Shown here piece after piece: positions 1 to 8,550 of a DNA stretch of 64,000 bases; within the stretch, counting starts at the first letter, position 1, and each line of letters opens with the position of its first letter. The notes beneath the pieces are model-generated. The model had not been told where the DNA came from. It worked only from the letters and a program-made list of their open reading frames with translations, and did not search any database. This DNA comes from Paracoccaceae bacterium (lineage in GTDB: Bacteria; Pseudomonadota; Alphaproteobacteria; Rhodobacterales; Rhodobacteraceae): contig JAFIEO010000008.1 in NCBI GenBank assembly GCA_020832445.1, forward strand, positions 36,389-100,388, read 5' to 3'. A program made the translations under genes and the position numbers.

Positions 1-891
1 CAGCTATACCTGTCGGCCAAAATGCCCGGCCTGACACATATGTATTCCGGCGAGGAAGCGGTCGCCGTGGGCATATGCGAGGCGCTGACAGATGATGACC
101 GCATCACGTCCACCCACCGTGGGCACGGCCATTGCGTGGCCAAGGGGGCGGAATTCAAGGCGATGTTCTGCGAACTTCTGGGCAAGGCGGAAGGGTATTG
201 CCGCGGCAAGGGCGGGTCAATGCATATCGCCGATCAAAGCCACGGCAACCTTGGCGCAAACGCGATTGTCGGCGGGTCGATGGGGATTGCGACAGGGTCA
301 GCCCTGCGCGCCAAATTGCAGGGCGCGGATGATGTGACGGTCTGTTTCTTTGGCGACGGGGCCACTGCGCAGGGGCTGATGTATGAGGTGATGAACATGG
401 CCGCCTTGTGGAGCTTGCCGGTGATCTATGCCTGCGAGAACAACGGCTATTCGGAATACACCAAAACCGAGGAAATCGCGGCGGGGTCCATCACCGCGCG
501 CGCCGAAGCGTTTGGGATCGAGGCGCATCAGATCGACGGGCAGGATGTGCTGGCGGTCAATGACCTGACGCGCAAACTGGTGGCGCGCGCGCGCCGCGGC
601 GAAGGGCCGTTCTTCATGGAATTGATGACCTATCGCTATCACGGCCACCATGTCGGCGACATCAACCGCGAATACTACCGCTCCAAGGCCGAGGAGAAGG
701 AGTGGAAAGAAAACCGCGACCCGATCATCCGCTTTCGTGCCCATCTGGTCAGCGAAGGGATCGCCACAGAAGACGAACTGGACGCCATGAATGCCGAGGT
801 GGAGCGCGACGCAGCCGAGGCCGTGGCCTATGCCGAGGCCGCGCCCTACCCCGATGCATCGGAAGTAGATCAGCATGTTTTTGCGGCCTGA
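1..891 (+). CDS. 2-oxoacid dehydrogenase E1 alpha subunit (acetoin/pyruvate type), 5' partial
   Basis: The reading frame is open from the first base, so the start lies outside the window; 296 residues are visible. It is the thiamine-diphosphate-binding half of an E1 that decarboxylates a 2-oxo acid. The TPP motif is visible as GDG at 352-360 followed by the NN pair at 439-444, and the THRGHGHC and GKGGSMHIAD stretches are typical of the AcoA/PdhA family. It ends in TGA, and a strong AGGAGG ribosome site precedes the E1 beta start 9 bases on. The closest match by eye is acetoin dehydrogenase alpha, but pyruvate or a branched 2-oxo acid cannot be excluded. Family confidence is high, substrate confidence low. 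Confidence 0.9.
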   Translation, partial: QLYLSAKMPGLTHMYSGEEAVAVGICEALTDDDRITSTHRGHGHCVAKGAEFKAMFCELLGKAEGYCRGKGGSMHIADQSHGNLGANAIVGGSMGIATGSALRAKLQGADDVTVCFFGDGATAQGLMYEVMNMAALWSLPVIYACENNGYSEYTKTEEIAAGSITARAEAFGIEAHQIDGQDVLAVNDLTRKLVARARRGEGPFFMELMTYRYHGHHVGDINREYYRSKAEEKEWKENRDPIIRFRAHLVSEGIATEDELDAMNAEVERDAAEAVAYAEAAPYPDASEVDQHVFAA

Positions 892-900
892 GGAGGAAAG

Positions 901-1899
901 ATGATGCGCGAAATAACCCTGTCCCAGGCCGTGAACGAGGCCATTGCCGAAGAAATGCGCCGCGACGCATCGGTGTTTCTGATGGGCGAGGATGTGGCCG
1001 AAGCGGGCACGCCCTTCAAGGTGCTGTCCGGTCTGGTCGAGGAGTTTGGCACCGACCGCGTGATCGACACGCCCATATCGGAACCCGGTTTCGTGGGTCT
1101 GGCCGTGGGCGCCGCGATGACGGGCGCGCGCCCCATTGTGGATTTGATGTTCGGCGATTTCATCTATCTGGTCATGGACCAGCTTTGCAATCAGGCAGCC
1201 AAACAGCATTACATGTCGGGCGGCAAGCTGACCGTGCCGATGGTGTTGCGCACCAATATGGGGGCCACGCGGCGGTCGGCGGCGCAGCACAGCCAGTCCT
1301 TGCAAGCACTGGTGGCGCATATTCCGGGGCTGAAAGTGGCGATGCCATCTTCGGCCTATGAGGCCAAGGGGCTGATGAAAACCGCCATCCGCGACAATAA
1401 CCCTGTCGTGATTTTTGAAGACAAGCTGATGTATCAGGACCGCGCCCCTGTGCCGGAAGAAGAATACCTGATCCCCTTCGGTGTGGCCAATGTGCAGCGC
1501 AAAGGGACGGACATTACGCTGATTGGCACATCGTCCATGGTGCAGGTGGCTTTGAGTGCGGCCGAGATTCTGGCAGCCGAGGGGATCAGCGCCGAGGTGA
1601 TCGACCCGCGCACGATTGTGCCGCTGGATGAGGCGACATTGCTGAACAGCGTCAAGAAAACCAGCCGCGCGATTGTCATTGACGAAGGCCACCAAAGCTA
1701 CGGGGTGACGGCGGAAATTGCCAGCCGGTTGAACGAGAAAGCGTTTTACCATCTGGACGCACCCGTGCTGCGCATGGGCGCGATGGATGTGCCCGTGCCC
1801 TTCAGCCCCGCGCTGGAAGATCTGACCGTGCCCACGCCCGAGCAGGTGGCCGCCAATGCGCGCAAGCTGTGCGCGGGGGAGATGATCCATGCCGCATGA
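901..1899 (+). CDS. 2-oxoacid dehydrogenase E1 beta subunit (transketolase-like)
   Basis: This 332-residue protein has the usual length of E1 beta subunits and completes the alpha2beta2 E1 with the gene just upstream. The N-terminal pyrimidine-binding domain shows MGEDVAEAG and TPISEPGFVGLAVGAA, followed by DLMFGDF and the conserved QAAK stretch. The C-terminal transketolase lobe shows DPRTIVPLD and a late VIDEGHQ motif, both standard. The AGGAGGAAAG ribosome site at 891-900 fixes the ATG at 901. Its 3' end overlaps the lipoyl protein start by 11 bases, which suggests translational coupling. The substrate (acetoin, pyruvate or other) is not fixed by sequence alone. Confidence 0.93.
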   Translation: MMREITLSQAVNEAIAEEMRRDASVFLMGEDVAEAGTPFKVLSGLVEEFGTDRVIDTPISEPGFVGLAVGAAMTGARPIVDLMFGDFIYLVMDQLCNQAAKQHYMSGGKLTVPMVLRTNMGATRRSAAQHSQSLQALVAHIPGLKVAMPSSAYEAKGLMKTAIRDNNPVVIFEDKLMYQDRAPVPEEEYLIPFGVANVQRKGTDITLIGTSSMVQVALSAAEILAAEGISAEVIDPRTIVPLDEATLLNSVKKTSRAIVIDEGHQSYGVTAEIASRLNEKAFYHLDAPVLRMGAMDVPVPFSPALEDLTVPTPEQVAANARKLCAGEMIHAA

Positions 1900-3181
1900 C
1901 GTGACAATGCCGCAGCTTGGCATGGCACAGGATGCGGGGCGCCTGACACAATGGCTCAAAGCGCCCGGCGATGCCGTGACCAAGGGTGATGCGCTGTTCG
2001 AGGTGGAAACCGACAAGGCCACGATGGAGGTCGAGGCGCAAGCCAGCGGGTTCCTGACCCATGTGACAGCGGCTGAAGGCGAGGACGTGCCTGTGGGCCA
2101 TGCCATTGCGCGCATATCCGACAGTGCGGATGCGGCCGGTGACAGCCCCGCCCCCAACGACAGCGCCGCACCCGACAGCGCCCCCCAAGACACCCTGCCC
2201 GACGGGCATCAGGTCACCATGCCGCAACTTGGCATGGCGCAAGACAGCGGTGTGCTGGTTATCTGGCACAAGGCCCTTGGCGATGCCGTGGCCACTGATG
2301 ATATTCTGTTCGAGGTCGAGACAGACAAAAGCACAGTAGAAGTGCCCGCAGGGCATAGCGGCTATCTGGCCGCCACATTGGCCGAACCCGGCGACGAAGT
2401 GCCGGTAGGCGCGGCCCTTGCCATTATATCGGCGCAAAAACCCGATGCACCTGTGGCGCGCGGGGTTGCAGCAGCCGCACCTGCGGCAAACCCCGCGCCC
2501 GCTGAAACCGTTGCCCCCAAACCTGCGCCCCCGATGCAGGCTACCGCACATCAGGCAGCACCACAGACAGGGGGCCGCATTCTTGCATCGCCCAAATTGC
2601 GCCGCGTCGCACTTGAACAAGGGCTGGATCTGGCGCGGCTGGTGCGCGCGGGCCATCCGCAGCCCTTCCATATGCGCGATCTTGAGGTTTTGGAGGCGCT
2701 GCCGACGCAGACCCCTGCCCCACAGGCGGGCGGGACCGTGCAGGCCTTGCGGCTGCAAGCGGCGTGCGCGCAGGATGGCTTCAGCCCCTTCGCCACATGG
2801 GCGGCGGATGCACATGGCCTGCAAGATGCCGATGCGCTGCTTGCAGGGCTTGCGGGTGCCAGCCTTGGCCGCGCGGCGACCGTGGCGGTGGAACGCTTTG
2901 GCGCAAGCCGCGTCTATGATGTGGCCGCGGGGCGCGGCCTGTCGGCGGTCACAGACACCGAAAACGCGCCCGATCTGCGCGTGCGCGATCTGCGCGCCAC
3001 ATCCTTGCGGGCTGTGTCACTTGGCGCAGAGGATGTGCCGGTGCTTAGCATCATCCAACAGGGCGCAGGGCTTGCGCTGGTGCTGGAATGCAGCGCCGCA
3101 CAGATGGATGGCCCCGCCGCAATCGCGCTGATTTCCGAATTCGCAGGCCGGATGGAGCAGCCGCTTCGCCACCTGCTCTGA
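1889..3181 (+). CDS. Double-lipoyl E2-like protein with degenerate acyltransferase C-terminus
   Basis: This 430-residue protein opens with two lipoyl domains, residues about 1-77 and 107-182, with lipoylation lysines at K43 and K147 inside ETDKATMEV and ETDKSTVEV. An Ala/Pro-rich linker and a peripheral-subunit-binding-like segment (ASPKLRRVALEQG, about 232-265) follow. The last 150 residues resemble the end of an E2 acyltransferase domain, but the expected DHRxxDG motif reads SAAQMDG (402-408), so the catalytic His and neighbouring Arg are Ala. The chain is also too short for a complete catalytic domain. It probably carries lipoyl groups between E1, the separate acyltransferase at 4630-5508 and an E3 not in the window. 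The start overlaps E1 beta by 11 bases. Confidence 0.85.
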   Translation: MPHDVTMPQLGMAQDAGRLTQWLKAPGDAVTKGDALFEVETDKATMEVEAQASGFLTHVTAAEGEDVPVGHAIARISDSADAAGDSPAPNDSAAPDSAPQDTLPDGHQVTMPQLGMAQDSGVLVIWHKALGDAVATDDILFEVETDKSTVEVPAGHSGYLAATLAEPGDEVPVGAALAIISAQKPDAPVARGVAAAAPAANPAPAETVAPKPAPPMQATAHQAAPQTGGRILASPKLRRVALEQGLDLARLVRAGHPQPFHMRDLEVLEALPTQTPAPQAGGTVQALRLQAACAQDGFSPFATWAADAHGLQDADALLAGLAGASLGRAATVAVERFGASRVYDVAAGRGLSAVTDTENAPDLRVRDLRATSLRAVSLGAEDVPVLSIIQQGAGLALVLECSAAQMDGPAAIALISEFAGRMEQPLRHLL

Positions 3182-3194
3182 CATGGGGACCAAG

Positions 3195-4619
3195 ATGGAC
3201 CACACTGATCTTTACATAAACGGCACATGGCACAAAACGGATGAACGCTTTGACGTGATCAACCCCGCCACCGAGCAGGTGCTGGCCTCGGTCGCGTCTG
3301 CCGGTATTGCAGATGCCGATGCCGCGCTGGATGCAGCGCAGGCCGCGATGGCCGACTGGGCCGCGCGCACCCCGCGCCAACGCTCGGAAGTGTTGCGCAG
3401 GGCGTGGGAATTGATGACCGCGCGGCTGGATCATTTCGCCCGTCTGATCACGCTGGAAAACGGCAAGGCGGGCGCGGATGCGCGCGGTGAAGCCACTTAT
3501 GCCGCCGAATTCTTTCGCTGGTTCGCGGAAGAAGCGGTGCGCGCGGACGGGATGATCGCGCACGCGCCTGCATCGGGCGCGCGGATCATGGTGCTGAACA
3601 AACCGGCGGGGCTGGCCGTGCTGATCACGCCGTGGAATTATCCGGCGGCCATGGGCACGCGCAAGATTGCGCCCGCACTGGCGGCAGGGTGCGGGGTGAT
3701 CATCAAGCCCGCGTCAGAAACGCCGCTGACCATGCTGGCGCTGATGCCATTGCTGGAAGAAGCGGGCGTGCCTGCGGGGCTGGTCAATGTGCTGCCCTCG
3801 AAGAAAACCGGCGCGCTGGTCGATCACATGCTGCACGATCCCCGCGTGCGGGTGGTCAGTTTCACGGGGTCAACCGGCGTGGGGCGCAAGCTGTTGAAAT
3901 CCGCCGCCGATCAGGTGTTGAAACCCGCGATGGAACTGGGCGGCAATGCGCCCGTGATCGTGTTTGACGATGCCGATATGGATGTGGCGATTGAAGGCAC
4001 AATGCTGGCCAAAATGCGCAATCTGGGCGAGGCCTGCACTGCCGCGAACCGCATCTATGTGCATGAAGCGGTCGCGCCGGAGTATATCCGCCGCCTGAGC
4101 GCCGCCATGTCCGCCCTGAAGGTGGGTGATGGCAGCGACCCCAGCGTCGATGTCGGCCCGCTGGTCAATGCCGCCACCCGCGACAAGGTGGCGGAATTCG
4201 TGGCCGATGCGCTTGCCAAGGGCGCCAAGCTGGAATGCGGCGGCGTGGTCCCCGACGGGCGCGGGTTCTTCTACCCGCCCACGGTGCTGTCGAACGTGCC
4301 GGAAACGGCCGATTGCGTGCATGACGAAATCTTCGGCCCGGTCGCGGCAATCCAGACATTCACCGATCAGGGCGATGTGATTGCCCGCGCCAATGCCACG
4401 GAATACGGGCTGGTGGCCTATGTCTTCTCGGGTGATTTCAAGCGCGCGCTGCAAGTGTGTGAACGGCTGGATTACGGCATGGTCGGGCTGAACCGCGGGC
4501 TTGTCAGCGACCCCGCCGCGCCCTTTGGCGGGACCAAACAATCGGGGCTTGGGCGCGAAGGCGGGCATGAAGGAATGCTGGAATTCATGGAAACACAATA
4601 TATCTCGGCCAGCTGGTAA
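3195..4619 (+). CDS. NAD(P)-dependent aldehyde dehydrogenase (succinate-semialdehyde dehydrogenase-like)
   Basis: This is a full-length aldehyde dehydrogenase of 474 residues. The cofactor region has ITPWNYP and the FTGST turn; the general base Glu247 sits in MELGGNAP and the nucleophile Cys281 in GEACTAANR, at the spacing usual for GabD. It should oxidise a small aldehyde or semialdehyde to the acid. I chose ATG 3195 over the in-frame ATG at 3183 because GGGGA at 3185-3189 is then a properly spaced ribosome site. It lies between the lipoyl protein and the acyltransferase of the dehydrogenase complex. It may therefore handle acetaldehyde released by acetoin cleavage, which is inference from context. 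Confidence 0.88.
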   Translation: MDHTDLYINGTWHKTDERFDVINPATEQVLASVASAGIADADAALDAAQAAMADWAARTPRQRSEVLRRAWELMTARLDHFARLITLENGKAGADARGEATYAAEFFRWFAEEAVRADGMIAHAPASGARIMVLNKPAGLAVLITPWNYPAAMGTRKIAPALAAGCGVIIKPASETPLTMLALMPLLEEAGVPAGLVNVLPSKKTGALVDHMLHDPRVRVVSFTGSTGVGRKLLKSAADQVLKPAMELGGNAPVIVFDDADMDVAIEGTMLAKMRNLGEACTAANRIYVHEAVAPEYIRRLSAAMSALKVGDGSDPSVDVGPLVNAATRDKVAEFVADALAKGAKLECGGVVPDGRGFFYPPTVLSNVPETADCVHDEIFGPVAAIQTFTDQGDVIARANATEYGLVAYVFSGDFKRALQVCERLDYGMVGLNRGLVSDPAAPFGGTKQSGLGREGGHEGMLEFMETQYISASW

Positions 4620-4629
4620 GGGGGCAATC

Positions 4630-5508
4630 ATGACAGACGTTATCGCAAGCCCCAGCACGCGGCGCAAAGCCCTTCAACAAGGCGTCGATATTGACGCCCG
4701 CGCCCGCGCGTTGGGGCGCACAACACTGGGGCCGGAAGATCTGGGCACACAGCCCACGGCCAGCGCACCTGCGGGCGACACCAGTTATTGGGACGTAGAT
4801 CATGCAGCCCATGGCCCGATCCGCGAAGAACCAATGAGCCGCTTTGCACAGGTGGCCGCGCGCAATCTGGGCGCGGCGAACACGCTGATCCCGCAAGTCA
4901 CCCATCACGACCGCGCAGATATGACCCAGATCGAGGCGCTACGCTGCGCATGGAAGGGCGAGGCACAGGCGCGCGGTGTCAAACTGACTGCGCTGGCCTT
5001 CCATGTCATGGCACTGGCGCAATGCCTGCGCGACTTTCCACGGTTCAATGCGTCCCTGTCGGCAGATGGCAAAACCCTGATCCTGAAGGACTATGTCCAT
5101 ATCGGTATTGCCGTGGACACGCCCCACGGATTGATGGTGCCCGTCATCCGCGATGCCGACAAAAAGGGCCTGTGGGCGCTATCGGCCCAGATTGCCGATC
5201 TGGCAGCGCGCGCGCAGGCGCGCAAAATCAAACCGGATGACATGGGCGGCGCATCCATGACCATCAGCAATCTGGGCGGCATTGGCGGCACCGCATTTAC
5301 CCCCATCGTCAACCCGCCCGAACTGGCCATCCTTGGCATTACCCGCACCGAAATTGTCACGGTCTGGGACGGCGACACGCCCCGCCCCGTGCCCATGGTG
5401 CCGCTGGACCTAAGCTATGACCACCGCACCCTGAACGGTGCAGATGCCGCGCGCTTTGTCGCGAACCTCGCACAGCGCCTTGCAGACCCCGGGCGCATGA
5501 TCATATAG
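4630..5508 (+). CDS. Stand-alone E2 acyltransferase catalytic domain (2-oxoacid dehydrogenase)
   Basis: This 292-residue protein has a short subunit-binding-like segment (SPSTRRKALQQGVDI, about 6-40) and then a complete acyltransferase domain, but no lipoyl domain. The catalytic motif near the C-terminus is DHRTLNG with His265; the usual Asp four residues later is Asn269. It should pass the acyl group from a lipoyl carrier to CoA, using the lipoyl domains of the 1889-3181 product. ATG 4630 follows a GGGGG ribosome site 11 bases after the aldehyde dehydrogenase stop. It is the last gene of the operon. An ordinary E2 has lipoyl and catalytic domains in one chain, so this is a split arrangement. 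Confidence 0.88.
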   Translation: MTDVIASPSTRRKALQQGVDIDARARALGRTTLGPEDLGTQPTASAPAGDTSYWDVDHAAHGPIREEPMSRFAQVAARNLGAANTLIPQVTHHDRADMTQIEALRCAWKGEAQARGVKLTALAFHVMALAQCLRDFPRFNASLSADGKTLILKDYVHIGIAVDTPHGLMVPVIRDADKKGLWALSAQIADLAARAQARKIKPDDMGGASMTISNLGGIGGTAFTPIVNPPELAILGITRTEIVTVWDGDTPRPVPMVPLDLSYDHRTLNGADAARFVANLAQRLADPGRMII

Positions 5509-5671
5509 CCCAATGGCGTGACGGGCCTGCCTGCGCATGTCACGCGCCGCCCTGACAACGGGGGCAATCCGGCCATCATATGGGGTGGCTTTGCAAATAA
5601 GTGCTTGCCAGACGGAACAAATCCAAAGCTGCTGCGTTCACATGGAAATGTGTCTAACGAAGGAACACACA

Positions 5672-5806
5672 ATGAAAGCACTGATCATTCTTTTTGGCCT
5701 GACCGCCCTTGCCGCCTGCGCAACGGTCGAAGGTGCTGGCCGCGATATGCAAAGCGCGGGCCAGACTATCAGCCAGGAAGCGCGGCAAGCACAAACCGCA
5801 AGGTAA
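5672..5806 (+). CDS. Entericidin A/B-like small lipoprotein
   Basis: This is a 44-residue lipoprotein. The N-terminus MKALIILFGLTALAACATVEG contains a signal sequence and a lipobox LAAC, so the mature protein would begin at the Cys and be only about 28 residues long. The mature part (EGAGRDMQSAGQTI) matches the entericidin EcnA/EcnB family pattern. It would be anchored in the envelope; in enterobacteria such peptides have been linked to stress and bacteriolysis, but a role here is not known. AAGGA at 5660-5664 is the ribosome site. It stands alone, followed by a terminator hairpin and facing the convergent fused transporter gene. Confidence 0.75.
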   Translation: MKALIILFGLTALAACATVEGAGRDMQSAGQTISQEARQAQTAR

Positions 5807-5916
5807 GTCCCTGTCGGGCCGGGGTCATTTGGCACACACTGCTATCATCCTGCATCACGTCGAACAGATGCACCCTGCCCGCGAAATCCGGCGCAAGGCG
5901 CGGTCACAGCATATCA

Positions 5917-5945
5917 GGGACGCGTAAAACCGCGTCCCGCTTTTG
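5917..5945 (+). terminator. Rho-independent terminator after the entericidin-like gene
   Basis: A perfect 8-bp stem GGGACGCG/CGCGTCCC (5917-5924 and 5931-5938) encloses a 6-base loop and is followed by GCTTTTG on the plus strand. It sits between two convergent genes; the T-run is only on the plus-strand side. Confidence 0.7.
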
Positions 5946-5956
5946 TGCGACACGCG

Positions 5957-8470
5957 CTAATTCAGCGCGTCCCCGAAAGCCATGCCGCCGGTGGCGACCT
6001 GCCCTGCGGGGCTGTCGGGGTTGCGCGCATGCGGCGGTGTCAGGGCAATGAATTCCGGCCACACAGCGCCTGCTTGCAGATCATCGCGCGCCCGCAACCC
6101 GCGCCATCTGGCATAAACCGCACCCGCGCGCGCCAGATCACGCTGCGCATCGGTCAACAGCGCCAGATGGGGGTCTTGCTGCGGTGGCAGGGCAGTCAGC
6201 AAATCATCATACAGCCGGTCACGCACCGGCCCTGTCAGCCAGTTTGCGCGCCCTGCAATCACCGCGCGATGGGTGCGCGGGGCCAGATATTCGATCAACG
6301 GCCAGTCATCCGTATTGACGGGCGCATCGGCAAACAGCCCCGACGCAACATTGCCCGCATAGAATTTCAGCGCGCGGTCGGCCAGCACGGACTCCGCCTC
6401 TTGACTGCCTGTCATGGCGCGCCAGCCCGCCGCCAGCGTGGCGGGGTCCAGCGGCGCGGGGTCATTGCGCCCCACCAGTGCCAGAATGGACCGTTCGGCA
6501 TACAGATCGCCGCGCCACAAGGTCACTTCGGGGAAGGCCTGCGCCATGGTGTTGGCAATAATTTCGAATTCGCGGCGCGACACCTGATAAAGCGGCATCC
6601 ATTGCACATAGGCCCCGCCATCCTTCAGGCGGCTTGCGGCCAGTTTGTAATGCTCCACCGTGTAGACATTGCCCACACCTGCGCGCCATGGCGTGAACAG
6701 ATCGGCAATGATCATGTCATAGGTGGCGCGGGACCGCGCAAGGCATTGGCGGCCATCTTCGGCATGGATTGTCACGCGCGGGTCATCAAACAGCCCGTTG
6801 ACATAGGGGCCGAACCAGTCGCGCGCGAAATCAATGACATCAGGCAGCAATTCGCAGACCGTCACGCGGTCGGGGTTGGCAAACAGGCCCGCGCCTGCGG
6901 AAATGCCGGTGCCAAGGCCCAGAAAGAAAACCTCGCGCGGGGCGGGGTGGGTCAGCAGCGGAATCATCGTCTGGTTGCGTTCGGGCACCAGCGCGCCCGA
7001 CCCGCCAAGGGTGTAGAAATTATTCACGCGGATGAACTTTGCATCCCCGCGCGCGATGGCCGCAACATGGGCAGAGGGGCCTTCGCGAAATGCCAGCAAC
7101 TCCTCTCCCGCATTCAGGCGTGTGGCCTGTAACCCCGGCTGGCCCGCCAGCAGCACCACCGCCCCCGCCAATGCACCAAACCGCGTGATCCGCGCGCCCC
7201 AGCCATCCTGGGGCTGCCACAACGCCAGCACCAGCACCGCATAGACCGCCCCCATCAGCCACAGCGCTTTCCATGCGCCGACCATGGGCAGCAGCACAAA
7301 ACCCCCAGCCAGCGCGCCGAAAATCGCGCCCGTGGTGTTCACCGCGATCAACCGCCCCAGCACCGCACCGGGCGCGCCGCCCCCTTCCATCAACCGCAGC
7401 AGATAGGGCAGCACCGCGCCCAGTATCGTGCCGGGGATCAGCATGATCAGCAGGGCCACGCGCCCCACTTCCCACACATAGCCTGCGAAATCCGCGCGCC
7501 CGCCAAGGTATCCCAGCCCCCCTGTCAGGTGGTGGAACACATGCGGCGTGGCGGCGATGACAGCGCAGGACGCCAGCAGCAGGCCGGTCAGCACGGCCTC
7601 GGGGCGCAGGGACAGACGGCCCAAAGCATTGGCCAGCGCCGCGCCCAGCGACAGCGCGATCAGGAACACCGTTAACACCAGCGCATAGGTATAGACCGAA
7701 TTTTGCAGCACTTGCGCAAAGGCGCGGGTCCAGATGACCTCGACCGCCAAGGTGGCAAAGCCTGACGCGAAGGCAATAAGCCATAGTCGCGCGGGAACGG
7801 GCACACGGTCGGGACGATCCTGTGCACCCATGGGCAGGGCGCGGCGCGCAATCATCACCGCCGCCAGCCCCACGAACAGATCAAACCCAACGGCCAGCAG
7901 ATACGCGCCCGAAAACCCCAGCCACATGGGCAGAAAAAACCCCGCCGCCAGCGCGCCCATGGCCCCGCCTGCGGTATTCAGCGCATAAAGTGCCGACCCC
8001 ATTCGTCCCAGACTGTCGCGGGCGCGAATCACATGCTGGCCCATCAGGGGCAGCGTGCCGCCCATCAAAATGGCCGAAGGCAGCAGAATCGTGGCCGCCA
8101 CCCCCGCTTTCAGCGCGGTTTCCAGAACCGGCACCCCGCCGACCATGGCATAAAGCGCGGGATAGATCGTGAAATAGGTATCCGACACCAGAAAATGCCC
8201 CAGCGCCGTGACCGCCACGCCGATTTCCACCAACCCGAAAGCGCGCAAGGGCCGCTGCATCTGCCCTGCCCAACGCCCGAACAGCCAGCCGCCCAGCGCG
8301 ATCCCTGCAAAGAAAATGGCAATCGTCAGCGCCGCCGCCTGCGCGGTGGACCCGAACAAAAGCCCCAGCTCGCGCACCCAAAGCACCTGATAAATCAGCG
8401 CAGCCGCGCCAGACAGGGTGAACAGCGCGCCAAGTGTGGCGATGTGGCGGGGGGAGTGGGTCTTGATCAT
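5957..8470 (-). CDS. Fused MFS-type membrane protein / spermidine synthase-like domain
   Basis: This 837-residue protein joins two parts. Residues about 1-460 are a string of hydrophobic helices beginning with ALFTLSGAAALIYQVLWVREL, a signature of the fused MFS/spermidine synthase family. Residues about 470-720 are a spermidine-synthase-like Rossmann fold with a SAM/dcSAM-binding LGLGTG at about 516, AEDGRQCL and IADLFTPW. The C-terminal 100 residues are of unclear function. The family is widespread but poorly characterised; the natural substrate and whether it makes polyamine are unknown. The gene is monocistronic and convergent with the lipoprotein gene. ATG 8470 gives the usual start of the family. 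Confidence 0.85.
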   Translation of the reverse strand: MIKTHSPRHIATLGALFTLSGAAALIYQVLWVRELGLLFGSTAQAAALTIAIFFAGIALGGWLFGRWAGQMQRPLRAFGLVEIGVAVTALGHFLVSDTYFTIYPALYAMVGGVPVLETALKAGVAATILLPSAILMGGTLPLMGQHVIRARDSLGRMGSALYALNTAGGAMGALAAGFFLPMWLGFSGAYLLAVGFDLFVGLAAVMIARRALPMGAQDRPDRVPVPARLWLIAFASGFATLAVEVIWTRAFAQVLQNSVYTYALVLTVFLIALSLGAALANALGRLSLRPEAVLTGLLLASCAVIAATPHVFHHLTGGLGYLGGRADFAGYVWEVGRVALLIMLIPGTILGAVLPYLLRLMEGGGAPGAVLGRLIAVNTTGAIFGALAGGFVLLPMVGAWKALWLMGAVYAVLVLALWQPQDGWGARITRFGALAGAVVLLAGQPGLQATRLNAGEELLAFREGPSAHVAAIARGDAKFIRVNNFYTLGGSGALVPERNQTMIPLLTHPAPREVFFLGLGTGISAGAGLFANPDRVTVCELLPDVIDFARDWFGPYVNGLFDDPRVTIHAEDGRQCLARSRATYDMIIADLFTPWRAGVGNVYTVEHYKLAASRLKDGGAYVQWMPLYQVSRREFEIIANTMAQAFPEVTLWRGDLYAERSILALVGRNDPAPLDPATLAAGWRAMTGSQEAESVLADRALKFYAGNVASGLFADAPVNTDDWPLIEYLAPRTHRAVIAGRANWLTGPVRDRLYDDLLTALPPQQDPHLALLTDAQRDLARAGAVYARWRGLRARDDLQAGAVWPEFIALTPPHARNPDSPAGQVATGGMAFGDALN

Positions 8471-8550
8471 GGCGGTTTTGTTATATTATCACATAAGCAG
8501 CGACAAGATACCTATGTCGCTGACAGGCCGGATTCATTGCGCAGGGACCG

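Noticed and set aside
298..2193. Long open frame (631 codons) on the minus strand opposite the E1 genes
   Set aside because: It is the antisense shadow of E1 alpha and E1 beta, His/Arg-rich with no domain pattern, no ribosome site and no family resemblance. GC-rich third positions routinely open such frames.
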